Assembly (NCBI RefSeq): GCF_009846525.1 | Contig: NZ_CP024621.1 | Coordinates: 3,410,001-3,474,000 of the forward strand | DNA length: 64,000 bases | Source: Halomonas meridiana | Lineage (GTDB): Bacteria; Pseudomonadota; Gammaproteobacteria; Pseudomonadales; Halomonadaceae | Reading direction: 5' to 3' | In this document: positions 16,532 to 25,451 of the stretch, piece by piece | How the letters are laid out: each line of letters opens with the position of its first letter | How positions within the stretch are numbered: the stretch's first letter is position 1 | The notes under the pieces: generated by a model | Databases searched by the model: none | Told to the model about the DNA's origin: nothing | The model's input: the letters and a program-made list of their open reading frames with translations, nothing else | Position numbers and translations under genes: made by a program

Positions 16532-17983
16532 TTATAAACCGCCAACGCAGACGTATTTCAGTTCAGTAAATTCATCGAGGCCGTGGTGGGAACCTTCACG
16601 GCCCAGCCCGGACTCTTTCACGCCGCCAAACGGCGCAAGCTCGGTGGAAATCAGCCCTTCGTTCACACCCACCATGCCGTACTCCAGCTGCTCCATGGTG
16701 CGCCAGATGCGGCGGTAATCCGTGGCGTAGAAGTAGGCGGCCAGGCCAAATGGGGTGTCGTTGGCCATGGCGATGGCTTCTTCATCGCGCTGGAAGCGGA
16801 ACACCGGCGCGACCGGGCCGAAAGTCTCTTCGTCGGCGACGGCCATTTGAGTGGTCACATCCGCCAACACCGTGGGAGTAAAGAAGCGATCACCCGCCGC
16901 GTGGGGCTGGCCGCCACACAGCAGGCGCGCGCCTTTGCTCACCGCGTCGTCGACATGGCGCTGCACTTTATCCACGGCGGCTTGGTTGATCAGCGGGCCG
17001 ATGATGCTGCCTTCTGTCAGGCCGTCACCCACGTTGAGCGCGTTCACGCGCTCGGTGAGCTTCGCGACGAAGGCATCGTAAATGCCGTCCTGTACCAGGA
17101 AGCGGTTGGTGCACACGCAGGTTTGCCCGGCGTTGCGGAACTTGGAGGCGATGGCTCCGTTCACAGCGGCGTCCACATCGGCGTCGTCAAACACGATGAA
17201 CGGCGCGTTGCCGCCCAGCTCCATGGCGGTTTTCTTCACCGTACTGGCGCACTGGGCGAGCAGGTGTTTGCCCACCGGGGTAGAACCGGTAAACGACACC
17301 TTGCGCACCCGAGGGTCGGTAGTGAGTACCTCGCCCACGGCGGCGGGTTTGGAAGCGGTAACCACGTTGATAGTGCCTGCAGGCAGGCCCGCTTCCAGCG
17401 CCAGATAGGCGGCGGCCAGCGCGGTCAGCGGCGTGGCTTCGGCGGGTTTGATGACCACGGTGCAGCCAGCGGCCAGGGCCGGGGCGCATTTGCGGGTAAT
17501 CATCGCCAGCGGGAAGTTCCACGGGGTAATCGCCGCGACCACGCCAACCGGTTCGCGCAGTACCAACAGGCGCTTGTCCGCGCCGTGGCTGGGCAGGGTT
17601 TCCCCCGCCATGCGCTTGGCTTCTTCGGCAAAGAACTCGATGAATGAGGCGCCGTAGGTCACTTCGCCTTTGGCTTCCGCCAGCGGCTTGCCCTGCTCTA
17701 GGGTCATCAGGCGGGCTAGGTCATCGGCGTGCTCATTAATCAGCTCAAACCAGCGGCGCAGCAGCGCGGAGCGCTGTTTCACCGGGGTGGCGCGCCACGC
17801 GGCACCGGCTTCATAAGCGGCAGCCACGGCGTCGCGGGTGTCGTCGGCGCTTAAATCTGCCACGTGGGCAATGGTCTCGCCGGTGGCGGGGTTGTCCACC
17901 GCGAAGGTCTGCTGGCCCTTGCGCCACTGCCCGCCCACCAGGGCCGGTACGGCATCGTGCAACCACTGTTCGATAAAGCTCAT
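16532..17983 (-). CDS. gabD: Succinate-semialdehyde dehydrogenase
   Basis: The 483-residue aldehyde dehydrogenase has the GabD pattern: EPVGVVAAITPWNFPLAMI, the catalytic Glu in KTAMELGGNAPFIVFDDAD and the nucleophilic Cys in NAGQTCVCTNR. It oxidises succinate semialdehyde to succinate with NAD(P)+, feeding the TCA cycle. The length equals that of E. coli GabD. AAAGGAG precedes the ATG. The gene lies between the APC permease and gabT on the same strand with small gaps, which indicates a three-gene GABA uptake and catabolism operon. NADP preference is usual for the family but not proven here. Confidence 0.92.
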   Translation of the reverse strand: MSFIEQWLHDAVPALVGGQWRKGQQTFAVDNPATGETIAHVADLSADDTRDAVAAAYEAGAAWRATPVKQRSALLRRWFELINEHADDLARLMTLEQGKPLAEAKGEVTYGASFIEFFAEEAKRMAGETLPSHGADKRLLVLREPVGVVAAITPWNFPLAMITRKCAPALAAGCTVVIKPAEATPLTALAAAYLALEAGLPAGTINVVTASKPAAVGEVLTTDPRVRKVSFTGSTPVGKHLLAQCASTVKKTAMELGGNAPFIVFDDADVDAAVNGAIASKFRNAGQTCVCTNRFLVQDGIYDAFVAKLTERVNALNVGDGLTEGSIIGPLINQAAVDKVQRHVDDAVSKGARLLCGGQPHAAGDRFFTPTVLADVTTQMAVADEETFGPVAPVFRFQRDEEAIAMANDTPFGLAAYFYATDYRRIWRTMEQLEYGMVGVNEGLISTELAPFGGVKESGLGREGSHHGLDEFTELKYVCVGGL

Positions 17984-18012
17984 AGCGTGCTCCTTTAAAG
18001 TGTTGGAACGGC

Positions 18013-19428
18013 TTACAGGTCAGCCATCATGTGTTGGTCGCTGTAGGCGCGGCCGTAGGTGCGCAGGGCGTGGATGTACAGCCCCACCCCCAGCAGCGAC
18101 CAGCCCGCGAAGATCGACCACTCAGCGCCGCTCAGGGCCGCCGGGCTACCGGGCAGGTAGAGGCACGCCATGCCGAAGGAGAGCACGACCGCCAGTGTGC
18201 CGCACAGCTTGCCGTGGCGAATGCGGAACGGGCGCGGCATATCCGGCTCACGAACCCGCAGCACCACAAAGGAGATGGCCACGAACAGGTAGGCAATCAC
18301 GATGCCTAGGCCACCGGCGTTGACGATCCACACCAGCGCGGGGCGGCCGAAGAACGGAGCGATACAGGAGAGAAAGCCCATCAGGAAGATAGCGTTAGTG
18401 GGCGTTTTATAGCGCGGGTGCAGCTTGGCAAACGGCGCAGGCAGCATGCCCGCACGGGCTAGGGCGTAGATCGCCCGGGAACCGCCGATGTAGAAGGCGT
18501 TCCAGCTGGTGATGATGCCCGCAATACCGGCCAGTATCATTAAGTTGCTGGCCCAGGGGGCGTTGAACAGGCTGCCCATGGCATCCGGCACGCTCAGGGA
18601 ACTTGCCGCCAGCTCGGTGCTGTTCAGGGCAAGGCTGGTGGCCAGAATGATCAGCGCGTACCACACCACTGCCAGAATGACCGACATCATCAGCACTTTG
18701 CCGATGGCTTTGTAAGGCAGGTTAATCTCTTCAGCGGCTTGGGGAATGACGTCAAAGCCCACGAACAGGAACGGCACCATGACCAGCACCGCGACAATGC
18801 CCGCCACCACGCCGGTATCGGCCTGGGTGAACAGCGGCATCATGTTGATGGTTTCGCCTTCAAACAGCGCGCCCGTGACAAACAGCACGCCAACCAGCAA
18901 AATCATGCCGGTCACGACTTTCTGGATCAGCGCGGCGGTGGTCACACCGAAGTAGTTGATAATCATCATGGCGAGCGAGCCGCCAACACCGACGGCCACC
19001 CACGTCGCTTTGACTTCCCAGCCCGCGATGGTCCATAAGTGGCCAACCGCATAGTTCGGCGCTAGGTGCTCAATCACGGTGGGCAGCGCCACGGCTTCAA
19101 AGGCCACCACGCTTAAATAGCCTAAAATAATTGCCCAGGTGCATAAAAAAGAGGGTAAGTGACCCAGGGCGCGGTAGCTGTAAACATGCTCGCCGCCCAC
19201 TTTGGGCATGGCGGAGGCCAGCTCGGCGTAGGTCAGGCCCACCATGATGATCGCTAAACCGCCGACGATAAACGCTAAGATAGCGCCTACGCTGCCAGCG
19301 GATTGAATCGCAGTGCCGGTTAATACAATCCAGCCCCAGCCAATCATCGCGCCGAAGGCGAGGGCTAATACGTCGCCGCGGGCCAGTACCCGGACGAGCT
19401 TATCCTGTTCAGAAGAGGGAGTGGTCAT
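18013..19428 (-). CDS. APC-family amino acid permease (probable GABA transporter)
   Basis: This 471-residue protein has about 12 transmembrane segments and the APC-superfamily start ALAFGAMIGWGWIVLTG, the unwound TM1 that binds the substrate amino group. YAELASAMPKVGGEHVYSYRALG and FLFVGFDVIPQAAEEINLP are typical of this branch. It is the first gene of the gabD-gabT operon and diverges from a MocR gene, so GABA or a related omega-amino acid is the likely cargo. Specificity is inferred from context only. Other amines or polyamines remain possible. Confidence 0.85.
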   Translation of the reverse strand: MTTPSSEQDKLVRVLARGDVLALAFGAMIGWGWIVLTGTAIQSAGSVGAILAFIVGGLAIIMVGLTYAELASAMPKVGGEHVYSYRALGHLPSFLCTWAIILGYLSVVAFEAVALPTVIEHLAPNYAVGHLWTIAGWEVKATWVAVGVGGSLAMMIINYFGVTTAALIQKVVTGMILLVGVLFVTGALFEGETINMMPLFTQADTGVVAGIVAVLVMVPFLFVGFDVIPQAAEEINLPYKAIGKVLMMSVILAVVWYALIILATSLALNSTELAASSLSVPDAMGSLFNAPWASNLMILAGIAGIITSWNAFYIGGSRAIYALARAGMLPAPFAKLHPRYKTPTNAIFLMGFLSCIAPFFGRPALVWIVNAGGLGIVIAYLFVAISFVVLRVREPDMPRPFRIRHGKLCGTLAVVLSFGMACLYLPGSPAALSGAEWSIFAGWSLLGVGLYIHALRTYGRAYSDQHMMADL

Positions 19429-19542
19429 CGCACAGTATCCTGCAGGTTATTGGATGTTGTCGTTGGCGCTCTGTGGCGCAGTATCCTGATTCCAGTGACG
19501 GAATAGTTACACGCTAGCAGGCGGCGGTCAGAACGCGAATGC

Positions 19543-19594
19543 ACCACTTTGGCGTTCGACTAGACCACTTTTTCAACGCACCAAATAAGTGCAT
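19543..19594. promoter_or_regulatory. Direct ACCACTTT repeats in the gab/MocR divergent promoter
   Basis: ACCACTTT occurs at 19543-19550 and 19564-19571, exactly 21 bases apart and so on the same helical face. GCACCAAATAAGTGC with inverted ends follows at 19578-19592. MocR/GabR proteins typically bind such in-phase direct repeats. The region separates the APC permease from the broken GabR-like gene. Confidence 0.42.
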
Positions 19595-19662
19595 AGCTGA
19601 CATAATGCTTTCGTCTAAACGCCTGATAGCAGCGGGCTTCACGCGGAAAAGGGGGCGTTGAT

Positions 19663-21080
19663 ATGGATCGCCAGCAGGTCTTGCACCAATTTATGCAACT
19701 TTATGCACTCCAACCGGAGCGGCTAAGTAAGCAGGTCCGCATTGAGCAGGCGCTGCGCCAAGCCATTACGCAGCAGTGGCCCAGCGGGCTGCGTTTGCCT
19801 TCTCATCGGGTGTTGGCCGATGCCATTCAGGTGGCGCGGCAAACCCTGGCCTTAGCGATTGGCACGCTGTTGGAAGAACAGTTGCTGACCACCGCCCACG
19901 GCCAAGGCACCTGGACCTGCAAGCCGGTAACGCCCCCACCCGATGCCCCTGCCAATGTGCAGCTATCACAGCGCGCCCAGCGGGTGCTGCAAGGCCCTGG
20001 GGCCAGCATGATTCAGAGCGGGGCCTTCGTGCCCGGCATTCCCGATATCGCTCAGTTCCCCATGCGCAAGTGGCGTCAGCTCTACGCCAGCGTGACGGTG
20101 CCGCAAAATGCGCTGCTGCTCTCCTACTCCACCGGCGGCTACGGCCCGCTAAAACGGGCGATTCGTGATTTTCTGGCCCGCTGGCGGATATTCATTGCGA
20201 TACTGAGCAGATCATCATTACCGATGGCACCCACAACGGCATCGAGTTGTGCGCCGTCGCCCTGGCGGATGTGGGCGATACGGTGGCCATGGAGTCGCCC
20301 TGTTATTGGGGTGCGCGCAACGTGTTTACCGCCGCCGGGCTGAACATCGACATGCTGCCGTGGCGGCCGGAAGCGGGTCATGCCTTACCTGCTACTCCCG
20401 GCCCCGTGGCGCTGGCTTACCTTACCGGCTCACACCACTATCCGCTCAGCGTGCCGACCCGCGCCGAGCATAAACAGCGGCTGTGTGAGGCGTTATCGCC
20501 CACCTATGTGGTGGAAGATGACTATGAATTTAACCGCGACGACCACCCCAACCTGCTGTTTGATGCCCACTCTGAGCGCCATTTGCTGGTAGGCTCTTTC
20601 TCTAAGATGATGTTTCCCGGCCTGCGGCTGGGCTACTTGGTGGTGCCGCGGCATTTGGCAGGGCCCATGAACCGCCTGCGCAGCGAGCTGTTTCGCGAGG
20701 GCCGTATGCTGGACCAGGCCGTGCTGGCCCAGTTTATTTTTGATGGTGATTTAGATGCCTGGTGTCGGCGCATTCAGCGGGACTACTTAGGCCGTCAGCA
20801 GGTGCTTCACGACCAGCTGCGCTCGCTGCCCCAGGTGCGTTCGGTGTCGGCTCCTAGCAGTGCCATCAGCCTGTGCGTGGAGTTCGAGCCGGGCATTAAC
20901 GATGTAGCCATCGCGCAATCGTTGCTGAAGGAGCACTTAATCGTGCGCCCATTAAGCCCGGTGTGTGCTTCCTCGGACCCCCGCGTGGGCTTGGTGATGG
21001 GGGTGGGCATGCTCTCTGGGGAAACGTTGGTACGCGAGGCTCAGCGCCTGCGCCGCTGCTTGGAGCCGCTGCTGCGCTAA
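19663..21080 (+). pseudogene. GabR-like MocR regulator interrupted by a one-base frameshift
   Basis: The two halves together would encode a 470-residue MocR protein. The first frame carries the winged helix (residues 20-85; SGLRLPSHRVLADAIQVARQT) and runs to FLARWR at about 20187. The aminotransferase part then continues in the next frame from DIHCDTEQIIITDGTHNG, with VVEDDYEFNRDDHP and LVGSFSKMMFPGLRLGYL holding the PLP lysine. One base appears to be missing in the GGCGGAT stretch at 20183-20189. It diverges from the GABA permease operon and is the expected regulator. Either the gene is inactivated or the base was lost in sequencing; the rest shows no decay, which favours a recent event or an error. 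Confidence 0.8.
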
Positions 21081-21154
21081 GCGGCCAACGCGCTTTATAC
21101 GCCAGTACACTACACAAAACGTGAGTAACACGACTTATCCACAAGGACCGTCCT

Positions 21155-21850
21155 ATGCATCGCCCTGTTGATAGCTTTTGGGTCTCTACGCTCTCTTCCG
21201 CTGCCTCCTCTTCCACCGCCCAGCTACGCGGGTGGCTGGCCGTCGCTGCCCTACTGCTGCTCTCTGGGTGCGCCACCTTTGCGCCCAGCCCGCCGGAGGA
21301 TCAGACCAATATCTGCGAGATTTTCCGCGAACAGCCTAGCTGGTACGACTACGCGCAAGCGTCGGAAGAGAAGTGGGGAACGCCCATCGCGACCCAAATG
21401 GCGTTTATTCAGCGGGAGTCCTCGTTTCGCAGCCACGTGCGCCCAGACCGCAAATACTACCTTGGCTTTATTCCCGGCCCGCGCCCCTCTTCCGCCAAAG
21501 GCTACGCCCAAGCTCAAGACCCGGTATGGGGTGAGTACGAAGACCAAGCGGGCAGCCTGTTTGCCCGGCGCACGCATATGAAACACGCCACCGATTTCAT
21601 TGGCTGGTACAACGCCCGCACTCGCGCCCAAACGGGCATTTCGCTCAACAATCCTGAGCACCTCTATTACGCCTACCACGAGGGTGCAGGTGGCTATCAG
21701 CGAGGCACTTATCGCAGTAAGCCCCAGGTGCTCAATGCAGGCCGCCAAGTGGCGAGCCTTTCCAACCGCTACCAGGCCCAGCTCAACAGCTGCCAAGCAG
21801 AGTTTCAGTGCCGCAAGTTCTATCAGGTGTGGCCTTTCTGCCGTAGCTGA
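21155..21850 (+). CDS. Lipoprotein with lytic-transglycosylase-like (SLT) domain
   Basis: The 231-residue precursor has an unusually long n-region before a hydrophobic stretch ending in the lipobox LLSGC (Cys about residue 39), so an outer-membrane or periplasmic lipoprotein is expected. The mature part has the lysozyme-like fold signature: QMAFIQRESSFRSHV with the likely catalytic Glu, then SSAKGYAQAQDPVWGEY, and YYAYHEGAGGYQRGTY. It would cleave peptidoglycan glycan strands. AAGGA precedes the ATG. The 3' end is only 11 bases before a TauE-type gene. It is related to small membrane-bound transglycosylases but not to a named E. coli enzyme. Confidence 0.78.
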   Translation: MHRPVDSFWVSTLSSAASSSTAQLRGWLAVAALLLLSGCATFAPSPPEDQTNICEIFREQPSWYDYAQASEEKWGTPIATQMAFIQRESSFRSHVRPDRKYYLGFIPGPRPSSAKGYAQAQDPVWGEYEDQAGSLFARRTHMKHATDFIGWYNARTRAQTGISLNNPEHLYYAYHEGAGGYQRGTYRSKPQVLNAGRQVASLSNRYQAQLNSCQAEFQCRKFYQVWPFCRS

Positions 21851-21861
21851 GGGCGTCTTTC

Positions 21862-22602
21862 ATGACACTGTTAATGGGATTCGCCTTTGTCGGCGTGGTG
21901 TTTTTCACTTCCATGCTCTCCGGCGTATTTGGTATGGCGGGCGGGCTGGTGTTGCTGTGGTTCCTGCTGGTGATATTCCCCGCCAGTACTGCCATGGCCG
22001 TGCATGGCGTTATCCAGTTAACGTCCAATGCCTCTCGGGCGTGGCTGTCGCGGCGCTTTATCGTGTGGCGCATTGTGGCACTGATGGCGCTGGGCGTACT
22101 CAGCGCGGCAGGGCTTCTGCTGCTGTTTAACTACACGCCCAATGCGGCCACTGTTTCTTTATTGATCGGGCTGCTGCCCATCTTGGTCTGGACGCCCAAG
22201 CACTGGTTCCAGCTCGATGCCCATCGCGCCAGCCACGCGTTTTGCTGCGGCATCGCCTCGGGTGGCCTCACGATTGCCGCCGGGGTATCCGGCCCGCTGA
22301 TCGATATCTTCTTTGTGCGCTCGCAGATGGACCGCCGCCAAGTCGTCGCTACCAAGGCCATGATTCAAGTGGTCGCCCACTCCATCAAAATCCTCTTCTA
22401 CTTAGGTGCCGCCCTTGCGCTCAGCGTGGGTGAGTGGAGCATCGTGCTACTGGCCGCCCCGTTTGCCATGCTGGGCACCCAAACCGGCACACGGATTCTG
22501 CACCGCCTGACCGACGCCAATTTCCGCACCTGGACCCGCTGGATCGTCACCGGCATTGGGGTGTTCTACTTCCTGCAAGGGGTGTACCTGCTCAGCCGCT
22601 AA
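21862..22602 (+). CDS. TauE/SafE-family sulfite/anion exporter
   Basis: The 246-residue protein has about seven or eight hydrophobic segments and the TauE/SafE features FTSMLSGVFGMAGGLVLLW near the start and ASGGLTIAAGVSGPLIDIFF in the second half, the two inverted halves of the family. Members export sulfite, sulfoacetate or related organic anions. It is closely spaced behind the transglycosylase-like lipoprotein gene, but no sulfonate pathway gene is near. A second TauE-type gene lies at 47.4 kb. The substrate is unknown. Confidence 0.8.
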   Translation: MTLLMGFAFVGVVFFTSMLSGVFGMAGGLVLLWFLLVIFPASTAMAVHGVIQLTSNASRAWLSRRFIVWRIVALMALGVLSAAGLLLLFNYTPNAATVSLLIGLLPILVWTPKHWFQLDAHRASHAFCCGIASGGLTIAAGVSGPLIDIFFVRSQMDRRQVVATKAMIQVVAHSIKILFYLGAALALSVGEWSIVLLAAPFAMLGTQTGTRILHRLTDANFRTWTRWIVTGIGVFYFLQGVYLLSR

Positions 22603-22757
22603 GCGTGGGCGGTACCGCCACTCCTCATTCGTTCATAGCCTGTAATTGACACCGCGATTGAGTAAGGCTATCTTCTCCAAAAGATGCAAATGAGAAACAC
22701 TCTCTTTTTAGCCAGCACTTTGGTAGAGAAAGAGCCGTTGAGGTAAAGGGACGTCAC

Positions 22758-23129
22758 ATGACCAGTGAACAGCGCCAGCTTCGTCAAACCCTGCTGTTTT
22801 TACGCACATCGTTTGAAGCCATTCAGCACTCGATTGCCGGACGGCTGGAAGACCCGCTGCCCTGCTGGCTAGACACCAGCATGCTCTCCATGCTCTCACG
22901 CGAGCTGACCCGCTGCTGCCAGCAGGCCAAGCCGCTGTTCGCGCCTGCGGTCGTGGAGCAGCTATTCATCGCCTCCCAACAGTGCGACCTGCTGCTCAAA
23001 CAGTGCCCCGGCGTACTCAGCAGCGCCGTCTGCCACCGCCAGCTCAGCGCGATCATGCTGCCGCTCACCAGCGCCATTAGCCAAATCGATACGCCGGTTA
23101 AACGCCGCTGGCCTTGGCAGCGGCACTAG
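22758..23129 (+). CDS. Hypothetical Cys-rich helical protein
   Basis: I do not recognise this 123-residue protein. It looks soluble and mostly helical, with LRQTLLFLRTSFEAIQHSIAG at the N-terminus and six or seven cysteines spread through LPCWLD, RCCQQAK, QQCDLLLKQCPG and AVCHRQ. The C-terminus is basic (VKRRWPWQRH). AAGGGA precedes the ATG with good spacing, and the coding composition matches its neighbours, which supports a real gene. The cysteines could bind metal, but they form no standard motif. It is probably transcribed alone. Confidence 0.6.
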   Translation: MTSEQRQLRQTLLFLRTSFEAIQHSIAGRLEDPLPCWLDTSMLSMLSRELTRCCQQAKPLFAPAVVEQLFIASQQCDLLLKQCPGVLSSAVCHRQLSAIMLPLTSAISQIDTPVKRRWPWQRH

Positions 23130-23201
23130 TGTTTTTCTAAATCCCGTTCAGTACCCAGAGGATTGGGGCGGTTTAGAGATCAGTATCGTTAAAGGCCTTG
23201 C

Positions 23202-23229
23202 TTGACCCTTCTATTTATCATGATAAATT
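23202..23229 (+). promoter_or_regulatory. Promoter with a perfect 16-bp palindrome before the YfcC operon
   Basis: TTGACC (23202-23207) and TAAATT (23224-23229) with a 16-base gap form a reasonable sigma-70 promoter. The spacer and -10 are covered by a perfect palindrome, ATTTATCATGATAAAT (23213-23228), the position of a repressor operator. The GntR-family regulator at the far end of the cluster is the natural candidate. Confidence 0.5.
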
Positions 23230-23287
23230 CAATGTAAGACGCCAACGAGCGTCCACGCTGAGACACATCACAAGCAAGGGTATCCTC

Positions 23288-24682
23288 ATGGCTGAACAAC
23301 AAAACGCGGCAGCCTCTGGCTCGCCTAAAAAATGGTATCAGGCGGTTCCCGACCCCATGGTGCTCATCTTTCTCATCCTGGTCGCGACGTATTTTCTGAC
23401 CTTTATTATTCCTGCGGGTGAATTTGAAAGAGTGACTCAAGATGGCCGCACGGTCGTCGTACCAGGCTCATTTGCCTACCTGGAAGATGTCGCCAATATT
23501 CCTCTGTTCAATATTTTCGTGGCGATTCCTGAAGGCCTTATTGCCGCCTCGCAATACCTGTTTATCGTCTTTATCGCCGGGGGGCTGTTTCACATTCTGC
23601 AAAAGACCGGCGCGCTGGAAAACGCGATAGGCGTGGCGGTTAACCGCGTTGGCGTTGCCCGACGCAATATGATCATCGTCGTTGGCACCTTTATCTACGG
23701 CTTTTTTGGCGTGGCGGTGGGGTTTGAAAACAATATCGCGCTGGTGCCAATTGCAGTGCTCATCGCTAGTGCCATCGGCTGTTCGAGTTTGGTGGGCACC
23801 GCCATGGCCGTCGGCGGCATCGGGATCGGCTTTGCTCTTTCGCCTATCAACCCTTACACCGTGGGCGTTGCCCAAGGTATCGCCGAGCTACCGACCTTCT
23901 CCGGCGCCTGGCTGCGCACGCTGCTGGTACTTTCATCACTGGCCTTGCTCTCGCTGTATATCTGCAAGCGCGTCGTCAAAATGGAGTTTGAAGAGCCCGA
24001 CAACGCCGAGTCATTGAGTAAGCCATTAAGTGAATATCGCCTGACCAAGCGCAATATTCTGACCATGGTGGTATTTGTAGGCGGGCTAATCGCCATGTTG
24101 ATCGGTGTCTTTACCCGCGGCTGGTACATCAACGAGATCGCAGGCACCTTTCTACTGCTGGCGATCGTCATTGGTGCTTTGAACGGCCTATCGGCAAACG
24201 GCATCGTCAAACAGATGATGGAAGGTGCTGCCAGCGTCACCGCCGGCGCGCTGGTGATTGGGGTAGCGGCCTCTATTCAGGTCATCCTTGAACAGGCCGT
24301 CATTATCGACACCATCGTCAATTCTCTGAGCGCGCTGATTGACGGTATACCGTCGATATTCTCTGCCATCATGGCCAGTGTGGTGCAGGGTATCATCAAC
24401 CTGTTCATTCCTTCTGGCTCCGGCCAGGCATTGGTGACCATGCCGATTCTTATTCCCGTGGCAGACCTTGTCGGCATGAGTCGCCAACTCATGATCACAG
24501 CGTTCCAGGTGGGCGACGGTTTGACCAACCTGATTGTACCAACCTCAGGCGGTACGCTGGCCATGCTGGCACTTGGTCGCGTCTCCTATGCCCAGTGGCT
24601 CAAGGCCATTCTGCCCTTTATGGTGCTGGTCTATGTCTTGTCCTGGATTGGGCTGGTAATTGGTCACTTGGTGGGCTATTAA
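23288..24682 (+). CDS. YfcC-family permease (DcuC/anaerobic C4-dicarboxylate carrier superfamily)
   Basis: The 464-residue protein has about 12 membrane segments and the YfcC start PDPMVLIFLILVATYFLTFIIPAGEFER. NLFIPSGSGQALVTMPILIP and QVGDGLTNLIVPTSGGTLAML, re-entrant loop motifs of this superfamily, are visible. An upstream in-frame extension exists, but this ATG follows AAGGG and gives the family length. It is the first gene of a cluster with a DUF1028 protein and an M20 amidohydrolase, so it probably imports their substrate, perhaps an N-carbamoyl or ureido acid. Transported compounds of YfcC proteins are poorly known. Confidence 0.82.
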   Translation: MAEQQNAAASGSPKKWYQAVPDPMVLIFLILVATYFLTFIIPAGEFERVTQDGRTVVVPGSFAYLEDVANIPLFNIFVAIPEGLIAASQYLFIVFIAGGLFHILQKTGALENAIGVAVNRVGVARRNMIIVVGTFIYGFFGVAVGFENNIALVPIAVLIASAIGCSSLVGTAMAVGGIGIGFALSPINPYTVGVAQGIAELPTFSGAWLRTLLVLSSLALLSLYICKRVVKMEFEEPDNAESLSKPLSEYRLTKRNILTMVVFVGGLIAMLIGVFTRGWYINEIAGTFLLLAIVIGALNGLSANGIVKQMMEGAASVTAGALVIGVAASIQVILEQAVIIDTIVNSLSALIDGIPSIFSAIMASVVQGIINLFIPSGSGQALVTMPILIPVADLVGMSRQLMITAFQVGDGLTNLIVPTSGGTLAMLALGRVSYAQWLKAILPFMVLVYVLSWIGLVIGHLVGY

Positions 24683-24697
24683 GCCCGCATTAACACC

Positions 24698-25399
24698 ATG
24701 ACGCTTTCACTGGTTCACTGCCACCCGGCCACAGGCACTGTCGCCACCATCACTGCCACCGGTGGAGTGGCGGTAGGCGGCTATGTGCATCACTGCTGGC
24801 GCGGCATTGGCGCGTGCGTCACCCAAGGGCGATTTACCAACCCCTGGTACCCGGCTCGTGTGCGTGACGCACTGCGCGATGGCGCCACCGCTAAGCAGGC
24901 CCTTGACGTAGCAGTCAGCCAAGATAGCGACGCCGCGCTACGCCAATGCTTGGTGATGGATGCCCATGGCCGCTCATCGGTACATTCCGGAAGCGAGAAC
25001 ATCGCTGAAGTGGAGGCCGTTTGCTTTCCCGGCGTCGCTGCGGTCGGCAACATGCTGCAAAGCCGCGATGTCGTGAAGGTTTTGGCCGAGCGGTTTCTAA
25101 GCGTTAACACCACCAACAGCGGCGCTGCCATTAAACGAAGCGAAGCGCCCCGCTACCCAAACCATCACGACCAGCACTTGCTGGCGAACCTCATTGACGC
25201 TCTCGATGCCGCGCTGGATACGGGTGGCGATAAGCGCGGCACCCGCTCGGCTGCACTGCGTATCGAGTCGTTCCAGCAAGCTCCCATTGATTTACGCGTT
25301 GACTGGTCGGAAGACGTTGTAGCAGCCCTAAGGCTGCTAGCTGGCCAGTTCATGAGCGACGATTTCCAAGCCTTTTGGCGCCAGCTGCCGCTACGCTAG
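24698..25399 (+). CDS. DUF1028-family putative Ntn-hydrolase
   Basis: This 233-residue protein matches DUF1028: MTLSLVHCHPATGTVA at the start, GIGACVTQGRFTNPWYPAR, RQCLVMDAHGRSSVHSG and AVGNMLQSRDVVKVLAERF. The family is predicted to have the N-terminal nucleophile hydrolase fold and often sits next to amidohydrolases and transporters, but no reaction is firmly assigned. It lies 15 bases after the YfcC permease and 52 before the M20 hydrolase, so it is most likely in their operon. A role in opening an amide or cyclic amide is suggested by context only. Confidence 0.75.
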   Translation: MTLSLVHCHPATGTVATITATGGVAVGGYVHHCWRGIGACVTQGRFTNPWYPARVRDALRDGATAKQALDVAVSQDSDAALRQCLVMDAHGRSSVHSGSENIAEVEAVCFPGVAAVGNMLQSRDVVKVLAERFLSVNTTNSGAAIKRSEAPRYPNHHDQHLLANLIDALDAALDTGGDKRGTRSAALRIESFQQAPIDLRVDWSEDVVAALRLLAGQFMSDDFQAFWRQLPLR

Positions 25400-25451
25400 A
25401 CGCGCTTCCACGCTGCTGGGTTGTTGGCCCCCATCGCCTAACGGAGAGTTT

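Noticed and set aside
16583..17647. Long open frame opposite gabD (354 codons).
   Set aside because: It is an antisense shadow of a GC-rich gene with a clear aldehyde dehydrogenase reading on the other strand. The translated text shows no family features.
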